Assembly: GCF_905147045.1 (NCBI RefSeq)
Contig: NC_065888.1
Location: 7,135,001 to 7,199,000, forward strand
DNA length: 64,000 nucleotides
Direction of reading: 5' to 3'
Origin: Nymphalis io
Taxonomy: Eukaryota > Arthropoda > Insecta > Lepidoptera > Nymphalidae
The notes beneath the pieces were generated by a model. The model ran no database searches and was not told where the DNA came from. It saw only the letters and a list, made by a program, of their open reading frames with translations. Both the position numbers and the translations under genes were made by a program. Shown here in pieces: positions 21,101 to 27,354 of this stretch. Each line of letters opens with the position of its first letter. Within the stretch, counting starts at the first letter, position 1.

Positions 21101-23095
21101 CGAGACTTGCTAACCCAAAAGAATTGGTTACTGTTTAGCGTTTGGGTAATAGACTTGATAGTGTCCTCCTGCCTGATTTTGATCACAACGGTCATTCTCA
21201 AGGGGGTTGTTTAGCGTTTGAGTAATAAATGGCCATCTAAACGTTTCTCAGCCTATACAAAAGTGCTGTAAATAAGTGTATCAATTATATTGATTATGAT
21301 TCCAGGTTCCTGGTGAAGGCGTGGCAGCAGGCTATCAGTGGAAACACTCTGACGCCCACAGTGTCGTATCTCGGAGTCCTGCGTAACGGAAGAAGGTCAC
21401 CACCCTGGGACAACACCATCGAGGGTATAATTGCAGGTTTTCAAAGAGTTGCCGCCGGGTAAGTGTTTTATTAGATTACTTCTCTTTATCATGTGTTAAA
21501 TATTTCGAGAGAAAAAAATCTTTGATATTTTAAATAAAATATAAGAATCTCGTATCTTTAAAGAATCTAAATAGACCAAAAAATAAAATATTGGGAATAT
21601 ATTCTGAGATAATGATTATAATTTTTTTTTACTAATTATTGTATGATTACGTAGGAAAATCGGTCAGTGTGTAGCACAAATTGAAAAACGTCAGAAAAGC
21701 GGGATGTCATACGAAGACGCGTGGAACATGACCTCGGTCCAGCTCACGTCGGCTTCTGAGGTAAAGCTACGGTGAATTTATAAAAAAACATACGTCTTAA
21801 ATATTGGACTCTCGAGTATTGGGACCGATGAGATCTGCAATTTTAAGTTTTGTGTCCGAAATTATAAACCACTCTTGTATGTTCTGTCTTACGATTGTTT
21901 AACTAGTAGCGTTTACTATTTTTTTCATGGGCGCAACTCATATATTTTTAAAGTATTGATTTTAGTATATGTGTATTGCCGTATTCCGAAGTGATACTTT
22001 AATTTATAGAAAATGCTTAAAATTGTATTATTGGAGGCGGTCTCTTGCAAATGCACCACGAGGCGTCCACACACATGTCTGGCAGTGGTGCCTCGTGCGT
22101 GTGGCGTCGCCGTAGCTAAGGAGTGTGTCCGCAGGCGCACTGCCGCGCCATCCTGCTGGCGACGTACTTCGACGAGACGGAGGCGCGCGCGGGCGGCGTG
22201 TCGCCGGCGCTGCGGCGCGTGCTGCGCCAGCTCGTCGACCTGTACGTCGTGTACTGGGCGCTGCAGACGCTCGGCGACCTGCTGCGGGTGCCTACTGTCT
22301 CACTATTACATTCAACATTTAACTCTCTTAGGCCCGGGATTACCTAGTAAATGGAACATTCGGATCATAACTGAAGATAGTAGTAATTCATGTCTAACTC
22401 GACTGCTCTGCTCGGAATCCTGCATGAGTTCTGCCACACATATATATCCACCGAACCTAACTAGAGCAGCGTCGTGGAATAAGTTACACGCACGAGTTTA
22501 AGAGGATAGGGGCGAACCAGAGGAACATATACAGGCCGTTGTTTTTGTAATATTTCTGTCTTATTATCATTATATTCTTAATTTTTTTGTACTTTAACCA
22601 GTTCACATCGATATCTGAGCGCGACATCGAGCAGCTCCAAAACTGGTACGAAGATTTACTGGTACAACTACGCCCCAACGCTGTCGGTCTGGTTGATGCC
22701 TTTGACATTAGGGATGAGGTAAAAAAATAATAAGTTATTCTAAATAGAAAAGAAACATTGTTGGCAAAAAATGTTGATAAGCTTTCGAATGACAAAAGTA
22801 AAGGCACAATGTTGAGACTTACATTCAGATGATCAAATGATTTACGCATCACTTTTATTGTAATTGATTTAATTATAAGTTATAAATGTTATTTACAACA
22901 AAATTTACTTGAAGAACTATGTATTTTTTTAATGGTCAACTCTTTTTATAGATTCTAAACTCAACGCTCGGTGCTTTTGATGGTCGTGCTTACGAACGTC
23001 TGATGGAAGAAGCTATGAAGAGCCCCCTCAATGCTGAGCCTGTTAATAAAAGTTTCCACAGCTACCTCAAACCGCTCATGCAGGGCAAGCTGTGA
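177..23095 (+). CDS. ACOX1: Peroxisomal acyl-CoA oxidase (ACOX1-like), 3' ten exons
   Basis: Flavoprotein of peroxisomal beta-oxidation; it oxidises acyl-CoA to trans-2-enoyl-CoA and reduces O2 to H2O2. Exons: 177-300, 6906-7150, 19591-19751, 19999-20161, 20352-20542, 21306-21458, 21655-21760, 22135-22287, 22602-22718, 22952-23095. Phases join exactly, giving 519 codons including the stop, which matches the family from about residue 139 of 660 onward; the N-terminal exons lie left of the window. Visible signatures: TELGHGT and TTATYDP at the start; KLTYGTM and TRYSAVRRQ in exon 19591; CGGHGY, then CTYEGENTVMLLQTAR carrying the expected catalytic Glu in exon 20352; LVDAFDI near the end. The C-terminus is GKL, a PTS1-like tripeptide with Gly instead of Ser/Ala. 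Exons at 20352 and 22135 are far more GC-rich than the others. Orthology to ACOX1 rather than another ACOX paralogue is inferred from motifs only. Confidence 0.95.
1145..1480 (+). mobile_element. SINE body interrupted by a LINE 3' fragment
   Basis: Positions 1145-1281 and 1424-1480 match the body of the tRNA-derived element seen on the minus strand at 26541-26860 (shared landmarks GAACTCTTT, GCCGTCCCATCG, TTATGAGAGTTAGGGAATA) and end in an ATT-rich tail (CGGTCTGG-GGAC then ATT repeats). A 142-bp piece at 1282-1423 sits inside, minus-oriented with a short A-tail (T-run at 1285-1290). It resembles the R1-like 3' UTR pieces at 41840-42150. Both sides carry ACTATAATATC (1271-1281 and 1424-1434), an 11-bp target-site duplication. 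The open frames here are incidental. Confidence 0.7.
2636..2684. repeat. Perfect inverted repeat, 21-bp arms, 7-nt loop
   Basis: Arms at 2636-2656 and 2664-2684 are exact reverse complements (start ATCACTTTATAAC, end GTTATAAAGTGAT) around the 7-nt spacer AATAACT. Arms are AT-rich. It lies in the ACOX intron and could form a hairpin in DNA or pre-mRNA. No coding content. Confidence 0.9.
3385..3724 (-). pseudogene. Non-LTR retrotransposon C-terminal fragment
   Basis: An open stretch of about 108 codons on the minus strand encodes the region just downstream of a LINE reverse transcriptase: RLRWAGHVLRMDE, then PKRFLEGRPEG, SRGRPKLRWLDGVERD and DLLDQAKAHP at the C-terminus. This tail is typical of arthropod LINE ORF2 proteins. 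No RT catalytic motif is present, so it is a 5'-truncated remnant in the ACOX intron. I do not assign the clade. Confidence 0.7.
5041..5230 (+). repeat. Interspersed repeat, unclassified
   Basis: Begins with ATAATATTATAAATGCGAAAG and continues through CACGCTTTCACGGC and a CACTGAAGCGATTTTGATTAAA core to a C-rich stretch (5191-5207). A related piece in reverse orientation is at 19030-19240 (CAAAATCGGTTCAGTCGTTTTAC ending TTCGCATTTATAATATTAATAT). I recognise the pattern as a common lepidopteran interspersed repeat but cannot name the family. Confidence 0.55.
5824..6216. repeat. 193-bp direct duplication with 7-bp spacer
   Basis: Copy 1 is 5824-6016 and copy 2 is 6024-6216, separated by TTTTTCC. 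Both run from ATCTTAGTTAAAATC to GATTTGATTGGTTGTG. By eye I find one mismatch (AAACTCTCAATG versus AAACACTCAATG near 5940 and 6140). It is non-coding, AT-rich and lies in the ACOX intron; it reads as a recent local duplication or a tandem assembly error. Confidence 0.9.
6354..6672 (-). mobile_element. tRNA-derived SINE with RTE-like 3' tail
   Basis: Read on the minus strand, a tRNA-like head (about 6600-6669) has an A-box-like TAGCCCAGTGG and a B-box GGTTCAAACC. A body follows (GGTGAAGGAAAACATCGTGAGG, GCAGCGTGGTGGAATAAG), then the tail GGAGGCCTTTAGCCCAGCAG-TGGGACATTCACAGGCTG and a short repeat of TACGG. Probable 7-bp target duplication ATATGAA at 6347-6353 and 6673-6679. The tail resembles the 3' end of the RTE LINE at 15655-18815. 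Other pieces of the family occur at 12990-13167 plus 15186-15235, 22418-22540, 33855-34130 and 50500-50705. Confidence 0.8.
8298..11237 (-). CDS. LINE ORF: AP endonuclease + reverse transcriptase
   Basis: Retrotransposon polyprotein for target-primed reverse transcription. I take the ATG at 11237 (MAQQNRNNG), giving 979 aa; the longer frame upstream begins at a TTG. The N-terminal third is an exonuclease-endonuclease-phosphatase fold: SNIRGLHTN, LTETQ, LGDFNAHH and the SSDHSLI catalytic end. The RT follows: KASGPDGIPA, GDRSDPANYRPIAI, SLDISKAFDRVWH, AGVPQGSVL and the catalytic CYADDS (YADD at 9144-9155). The C-terminus ends with KKWNSLPADVFPSSYNPGSF, as in the CR1/Jockey superfamily. The frame is fully open. 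Oddity: the segment after PQGSVL reads PPTLF where the second copy has SPTLF, so RT activity may be impaired. Clade not assigned. Confidence 0.88.
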   Translation of the reverse strand: MAQQNRNNGRTAVHTPTIPSLFEVEFSNIRGLHTNLNAVHHHLETARPAMLFLTETQILRPADTSYLNYPGYTLEESFKAKAGVCLFVRTDVCCHRLRCLEDPSFSMLVVRVDLVRQSRVYVCLYRSHNGDLETSRLFDHLSRVADAAQEQFPNAELVFLGDFNAHHESWLKSLKTDHAGRTAHAFALTHDLTQLVDQPTRIPDIDGQAPSLLDLLLTSHPVEYQVVVQAPLGSSDHSLISTRVPQAKLPPLAVCKRRVWHYKSADWDGMRDYYASVPWKERCFSGNDPTASAAAVAGEIMLGMEYYIPSSDLVSRSTRNRWFTRECAYAVSAKQAAYRKWINGCISGASNIDSLKANYNKNSKSCRKAYTRADAQRIVQIGHDLVSHPRGSRSFWRLTKSVQNNFCQPSLPPLRNPDGSLAHSPQEQADLLAKLFADNSVIDDCSALPPTIPACGHTMPDIKIRQRDVRAELQSLDVRKASGPDGIPAIVLKKCAAELSPVLTRLFQLSLSSGSVPEAWRRANVQAVPKKGDRSDPANYRPIAITSVLCKVMERILNNQLIHYLEDHSLINDRQYGFRPKRSTGDLLAYVTHLWGEAIDKRGESLVVSLDISKAFDRVWHRSLLSKLPAYGLPAQLCTWIASFLHKRSLSVLVDGCASQFYVVNAGVPQGSVLPPTLFLLHINDMLSLGNIHCYADDSTVHGGYHGRAVAGRAEIEERRKNLVIELDRTLELIAKWGSDNLVEFNAKKTQVCALTAKKSTFSPLPSLCGTPLVMQSKIAMLGIDVRCDLSPRDYIEAVIKTASRKLGVLNKVRRFFTPQQLCLLYKTQVRSCVEYCSHFWDGSAKYLLEALDRLQRRAVRIIGDVKVTNTLEPLQLRREIAALSAFYRLYHGECSEELFSLIPASPFLLKSTRAGSRCHRLTVTSIPSRTKKFGNSFLCRTSKKWNSLPADVFPSSYNPGSFKRGVKRHLAGRQGEGG
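11771..11855 (-). promoter_or_regulatory. Structured 5' leader of LINE copy 1 (candidate pseudoknot)
   Basis: Reading the minus strand: CCG (11850-11852), T, GCAGTGA (11842-11848), CGG (11839-11841), an A-rich linker, then TCACTGC (11818-11824) complementary to GCAGTGA. This is an H-type pseudoknot topology: a 3-bp stem, a 1-nt loop and a 7-bp stem. Downstream are the palindrome CCCATGGG (11800-11807), a hairpin GTCG..CGAC (11784-11798) and TAAGGGATA (11775-11783). The same order occurs at 18739-18809 on the RTE LINE with compensatory changes. Function unknown; internal promoter or RNA element are both possible. Confidence 0.6.
11878..12168 (-). mobile_element. A-tailed 290-bp SINE, degenerate copy
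   Basis: Sense strand is minus: head near 12165 (GGTGGGCTTTGTGCAAG), middle CCGGTTTGAAAGGTGAG, tail CATCAGGTGAGCCATTTG toward the A-rich end near 11900. It matches the better-preserved copy at 32738-33029 with many substitutions, so it is old. Confidence 0.75.
12497..12776 (+). mobile_element. A-tailed 290-bp SINE
   Basis: Sense strand plus. It begins near GGTGGTTGAGCTTTGTGCAA, runs through CAGCAGTACTTGGTATTGTT, GGGTGAGTGAGCCAGTG and GATGTAAGCGATGG, and ends with CACTTACCATCAGGTGGCCC followed by an A-run. I see no clear tRNA, 5S or 7SL head. The tail CACTTACCATCAGGTGG is shared with the 3' UTR of the LINE at 13168-15178. Confidence 0.8.
12990..13167 (+). mobile_element. tRNA-type SINE, left part, split by a LINE
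   Basis: Matches the body of the SINE at 6354-6672 (GGTGAAGGAAAACATCGTGAG, CAACCCGCATTGAAGCAGCG, TGGTGGAATAAG) and stops at AAAAGGGAGA (13158-13167). The missing tail resumes at 15186 after the inserted LINE. The tRNA-like head is absent, so this copy was already 5'-truncated. Confidence 0.8.
13168..15178 (+). mobile_element. 5'-truncated LINE (Jockey/CR1-like), copy 2, inside a SINE
   Basis: Same family as 8187-11855 but plus-oriented and truncated to the 3' half. Homology begins at 13171 (TAACATTGACTCACTGAAAG) and ends with the 3' UTR at 15061-15161 (CACTTACCATCAGGTGG) and an A-tail at about 15163-15179. It is flanked by an exact 10-bp target-site duplication AAAAGGGAGA (13158-13167 and 15176-15185, sharing As with the tail). 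A 5'-truncated insertion with an A-tail and TSD is the standard result of target-primed reverse transcription. Confidence 0.9.
13325..15061 (+). pseudogene. Truncated LINE reverse transcriptase ORF
   Basis: 578 codons remain open from an internal ATG. They carry the whole RT core: GPDGIPAIVLKK, PANYRPIAI, SLDISKAFDRVWH, AGVPQGSVLSPTLF and CYADDS (YADD at 14204-14215), plus the C-terminal domain ending RHLAGRHGRDG. The endonuclease domain is missing because the insertion is 5'-truncated, so it cannot be an autonomous element. It differs from the corresponding part of copy 1 by about 30 residues by my count. Confidence 0.85.
15186..15235 (+). mobile_element. tRNA-type SINE, right part (tail)
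   Basis: Continuation of the SINE interrupted at 13167: GGAGGCCTTAGCCCAGCAGT, GGGACATTAACAGGCTGTTA. Joining 12990-13167 to this piece restores the order seen at 6354-6672, which fixes the LINE as the younger insertion. Confidence 0.8.
15660..18696 (-). pseudogene. RTE-type endonuclease/reverse transcriptase, one frameshift
   Basis: The first frame (18696-16453, 747 codons) holds the endonuclease (LATYNTRTLR, GLSEVRRQGE, VMGDFNAKLG, KNEIDFIL, SDHRLVRG) and most of the RT (KAPGDDGITAELLK, NYRPISLLSHVYKLFSRV, FVDYEKAFDSIE, GVRQGDVISPKLFTAALED). The frame then shifts near 16491-16495 and continues at 16406-15660 with MAETLEDLGTMLDDF and the C-terminus (WAGHIARR, GRPPTRWTDD). The catalytic FADD (16416-16427) lies in the shifted region, so no full RT is made. 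Apart from this shift the frame is open, suggesting moderate age. Confidence 0.85.
18739..18815 (-). promoter_or_regulatory. Structured 5' leader of the RTE LINE (candidate pseudoknot)
   Basis: Minus strand: CCG (18807-18809), T, GTGGTGA (18799-18805), CGG (18796-18798), linker CGACGAATA, TCACCAC (18780-18786), then CCCC, CCCGTGGG, CGTAGAAG-CGAC and GGGAATA. Same order and spacing as the leader at 11771-11855, but the long stem has two changed base pairs that keep pairing (CA/TG there, TG/CA here). See findings. Confidence 0.6.
19030..19260 (-). repeat. Interspersed repeat, unclassified (relative of 5041-5230)
   Basis: Contains GCTTGCTTCATACAAAATTT, CAAAATCGGTTCAGTCG and TTCGCATTTATAATATTAAT in the orientation opposite to 5041-5230. 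Non-coding, inside the 12.4-kb ACOX intron. Family not named. Confidence 0.5.
20650..20941 (-). mobile_element. A-tailed 290-bp SINE in an ACOX intron
   Basis: Full-length minus-sense copy: head at the right (GGTAGGGCTTTGTGCATG), tail at the left (TTACCATCAGGTTGCCCATATG, then ACCTTTTCAATATAAAAAA). It lies between exons ending 20542 and starting 21306. The open frame over it is incidental. Confidence 0.8.
22418..22540 (+). mobile_element. tRNA-type SINE tail fragment, degenerate
   Basis: Plus-sense remnant: GAGTTCTGCCACACATATAT, CACCGAACC, AGAGCAGCGTCGTGGAATAA, then GAACATATACAGGCCGTTG, corresponding to the 3' half of the element at 6354-6672. Located in the ACOX intron 22288-22601. Confidence 0.65.
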
Positions 23096-23118
23096 TATGT
23101 TGCAATTGAAAAAATTCT

Positions 23119-23124
23119 AAATAA
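23119..23124 (+). terminator. ACOX poly(A) signal AATAAA
   Basis: First canonical AATAAA after the ACOX stop codon (23093-23095), 24 nt downstream. This would give a very short 3' UTR. Confidence 0.55.
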
Positions 23125-25436
23125 AATATGGTGCCTTGCGTGATAAATACTGGCCGTTAAGTTTTTGATTGCATTACTACAACACTATATAACAAATATA
23201 TATATATATATAAGAATCATGACAATATTTGGTAAGTATACTAGAATAAGTTTGTAATAAAATTAACTTCTATATTACCATTATATAATTTAAAACTTTT
23301 ATATGATTTTTATAAAAATGTATAATTGAATAGTGTGTTTCCATGACATTAGTAGTTATCAAATTCTATGTTTGTAACTCAATTACATAGAAAGTTCCCA
23401 ACAATAATTACTTAACATCATATTAATTTTTGTTGACAATTTAAGGTAATTTTAGAAACTTTTGTAACAAATCAAAAGTTGTCAATTTTACTTTTGTGGA
23501 AACCCTTAAGTTATTTTTTTTATTTATTAGATATATATATTTATTATTTGGAAAGAAATGTATTTTTATAATTTCTGTAATTGAATATTTGACTGGCCAG
23601 TTTGTAAAAATATACTAAAATAGATTTTATACTAAGGATAATATTTTAATCTAAGAATAGCATTTTTTATGAAAGTTTTTATACAAAATTACAATATACC
23701 ATGATTTTATATATTGAAAATAATTGGGTGGAGGCTATATAACATTCCAAACATTGAAAATGTAGAGATTTCACAGTATTATTTTAATTCACCACATTAC
23801 TTTATTATTGTTGTTAAAAGAGATTAGTAAATCAAACGTTTGTTTATTGTGGAATAAAAATATATATAATTTTTAAAATTTCGTTTTCTTTACTCAAGGT
23901 CTTAAAATCAGTCAACCTAACTCAATTCATAATCGTTTTAAAAACCGATTATATGAATTTTGATAAGCGCATCTACTATTAGACTTCCAGCATTTACATG
24001 GTGGAAGTGACGAGAAATCAACCAGCCAGTAAAAGTATTTCCAATAGAGGCTGGTGAAGTTTGCCGAAACCATATGATGCAATGCACTGTCTAAAAAGGG
24101 ACGAATTATGTACTTCATCTATTAGTAAATAGTTGCAGAGGGGGTATCTCTATCAACGTTCGGCTTTATATTAAATTATGGTGGTTATTTCAACCTCGTA
24201 CTCAGCTGCTATCTTGTCATAGATATTAAGATAGTGTAATAACTATTTTTATTGTAAGGCATATTCCTAACATAAATCTCAAGATTAGTATATGACAGTA
24301 TTGATTATTAAAAAAAAATGTGTTGCGGCATTAACTGTATTATTGACGCAGTTGTCAATTGCTATATACTCTTTTAATATATACTTTTTAACCCAGTTGA
24401 TATGTAGATATGGAATACAATATCGACCTTCACTTATCGGAGATGTAACGTCCATCAAAATTTACATTTGTTCGTAAAGAAATCGATGAAATCTTTGATT
24501 CTGCATCAATCGTTTTGACGGTATTAGTTTCTCAATTTAGAGGTAGTGGGTGCCATTCATAAAATATTTTATTTTCGGAATTGTTTAACTAGTCCTATGC
24601 AGGTTCCGATGGACTGACAAAAAAAATGCTCTAATAAAATAAATAGCTGGTTTTATTAAGATCTGCAGCCAAAAATCGTTCGGTCGGTCGGGCGGGGAGG
24701 CCATTATTATCTCGAAAGTATTTTTATTAATCCGGTCAAAATAGGCGAAAAAATAAATTTTATATATTTCTTAGGTTACTATTATAAATGAAAAACCAAA
24801 AAATCCCATCGATGCTACGTTCTGCTAAAAAAATATTCAAAGTATTTTTATAAGCTGTGAGTGCATCATAAAAATAGATGAAACAAAAAATGTAGTCACG
24901 CAATTATGTTCAAAAATTATTTTTAAACATATCATTTAAAAAAGCTATAATAATATTCCGAAGTTATATGTAGGTATTCGTATATTCAGGTATACTGTAA
25001 ATAATAGAATAGATAATTAAAAATATTAAAAAAAGATTTACAAATAAGTGGAAATATATACCATTTAAAAATGATAAATACGTTTTGCGCTGCTACCATG
25101 GACTGAGGACGATGATTTTTTTTTCAAATATACCTCTATGTTGGCAATGGGTATTGAATTAATATTTTTTTCCAAAATAGCTAAAATTCTATAATTTCTA
25201 AAAATGTTTATTGTGGTATTGCAATAAAGAATATTATTGTAAAAAGTTGTTTGACAGCTCTACTCTCTCTGAATAAAAGTGTTCTGTGGTTCTACCTCAG
25301 ACTGTTGTTAAATGTATAAGAGGGAATGTTTGAATGTAAGTGGACAGATTTCTATTGAAATTTTGCGCACAGCTACGTTGCTAATTGCTTACCGCCAATG
25401 ACTAAAATATGCAAATCAAGGTTTGAAGCCTTCAGA
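23125..25436. other. Intergenic, AT-rich, nothing recognised
   Basis: Between the ACOX end and the R1-type fragment. Contains a short TA run near 23196-23213 and several AATAAA words. I see no splice-linked coding exon and no RNA gene. The short open frames have no recognisable motif. Confidence 0.6.
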
Positions 25437-26540
25437 AAGGTACCCGGGTCCTATGGGGGTGGAACCGGGTTATGTGGGATTCTCACCCACTAAAACCACT
25501 GCGATGGCCGTCCTGAGCACGGATCGGAGAGGGTGCGGGATCGTGTTGATATAACGGATCCGCGGCCTCTCCCGTGCTTCGCTCCACTCGTGGCTCGGCG
25601 GAACTCTCATCAGGGGGCGAATCTCACCCCCCGCACTCCTCGCTAGTGCGTACGGCAGCGCGAGGCCATCCCGGCTGCCGTCCTCCACATGGCCGTCTGA
25701 AATAGGACACGCGAGGCCCCCACCTCACGCATTCACGGCCCCAGGGTTACGCCCTATCTTTTAAGCCCCGGGCGTCTGGGCTATGTGAGGGCCGAGACGA
25801 CGCCGTCGTCGTCTCCGCCGAGCAGGATCGGCCCTTTCCTGTTCCCGCTCCGCCGTCTCCTTCTGGATCATGACGGTCTCACAGAAGGAGGCTACGGCCC
25901 TCCACGCCGATTCCCTGCGAAGCATCGCCGACACGATTGCTCGCAGGGACAGGTCTTGTCCGACTTCACGGACCAGGATCTCACTCTCCGCACTCCACGC
26001 GGGGCACGCCTCCAACGTATGCTGAGCGGTGTTCCGGTCCGCGCCACAGTGGTGACACATCGCCGTCGATTCGCGTTCGATCTTACACAGGTATTCTCCA
26101 AAACAACCGTGACCGGTCATTACCTGCGTAAGTCGGAAGGTGACTCGTCGCTTTCGTCTCATCCAGGCTTCGAAGGCTGACAGGATCGCTGCAACGACGC
26201 GTTTGCGTGCGTACCGTTCTTCACAGAGACGGTCGCGCCACGTCGCAAGAGCCCTCCGGTGTTCCTGTCGCTTAAACGCCTCGAGCGCACTCGAAGTGGG
26301 CGTGCTTTCACTGTTCTGGCGGAGGATGCGGGTCTGGTGGTAGACCCTCGCATCCATATCCGCCAGAATATCTAAGTGCCGAAAGCGCGCTAGGACAGTT
26401 GCCGCTTCGTGGGATACCGTGCGATATCCCCGCACTATGCGGATGACCACTCTCCGCTGCGAACTTTAAAGAACATAGAGGGCCATCGATCGCACGACGC
26501 CGGCATAGAGACGGCGAACTTCCTCCCTCAGTCCCCCGAG
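25437..26540 (-). pseudogene. R1-clade LINE, 5'-truncated and internally deleted
   Basis: Minus strand. The residual frame starts near 26540 with EEVRRLYAGVVRSMALY (RT thumb region), hits a stop and a short deletion, then resumes at 26450 with VIRIVRGYRTVSHEAATVLA. The C-terminal part runs to about 25761 and contains the R1-type zinc knuckle CHHC (TGHGCFGEYLCKI then CHHCGADRNTAQHTLEACPAW), QKETAEREQE and an arginine-rich end. GC-rich 3' UTR to about 25437. RT catalytic motifs are missing, so it is dead. The motif order is that of TRAS/R1-type lepidopteran elements. Confidence 0.8.
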
Positions 26541-26860
26541 ATTAGTCAACTACGCAGGAGACATTATAGTGCACAAGTGTGTGCGCAAACACTAGTGCAC
26601 TTTCTATTCCCTAACTCTCATAATCCGATGGGACGGTAATCCAACATGACCGGAAAGAGTTCAGGCGCAAGATCAACGGCTTTGCGTGCTTTCCGAGGCA
26701 CGGGAGTGTACACACTTCCAACTTCCAGACTCCGGGCTACTACTGAGATTTTTCTGACAGAAAAACAGAATCACATTTTATTGGCCCGACCTGGTAATTG
26801 AACCCAGGACTTCTGGGTCTGCGGCCTTACATCAAGCCACTAGACCAACGAAGCAGTTGT
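26541..26860 (-). mobile_element. tRNA-derived SINE head and body
   Basis: Minus strand: a tRNA-like head at about 26785-26856 with an A-box-like TGGTCTAGTGGC and a B-box-like GGTTCAATTACC, then body landmarks GGAAAGCACGCAAAGCCGTT, GCCGTCCCATCGGATTATGA, GAGTTAGGGAATAG and CACTATAATGTCTCCTGCG. The same body occurs at 1145-1281. The ATT tail is absent because R1 LINE sequence follows directly at 26540. It is not a working tRNA gene: no CCA-proximal acceptor pairing that I can establish, and it runs straight into the SINE body. Confidence 0.65.
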
Positions 26861-27354
26861 AATTTTGTATATTTTATGGAAAAAAGACATTTTAATAATG
26901 ATGTGATTTTTGCGCATGAATTTGAAATTCTATTTTTTTATTATTTTTTTTTTATAATTTCGTAATTATTTAGCTATGTTTATAGCTAAATAATTTATAA
27001 AAAATTATAATTTAATTTAAATCAAATGGTTGCCATTTACAACATAATTCGATTATTCTATGAAACATTCAGATCATTTTTAAGACAGTACTTACTATTT
27101 TACTGTATTCTGCTCCTTTTTTGTGTTTTTTTTTTTTAATTTGATGCTTTTTGTTTTGCTAAGGCTGGCAACACTGGTACACATATCATAGACTCTTCTA
27201 ATTGTCAAACATCATAATATGTCATTTAGATGTTCTAATGTAAATCTAATTCATAATTTAATATGTATGTTTACGAAGTGCATTGACAAGTTCATCAAAT
27301 AAGTTCGATATTGATCGATTTTTGGATATTGTGCAGTTCTTATTGGCCTTTAAA

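Noticed and set aside
25785..26343. Plus-strand open frames over the R1 fragment
   Set aside because: Antisense to the R1 C-terminal coding region; composition-driven.
26785..26856. Possible tRNA gene on the minus strand
   Set aside because: A- and B-box-like words are present, but the B-box has an extra base, I cannot close the acceptor stem, and the sequence continues into a SINE body. It is a tRNA-derived SINE head.
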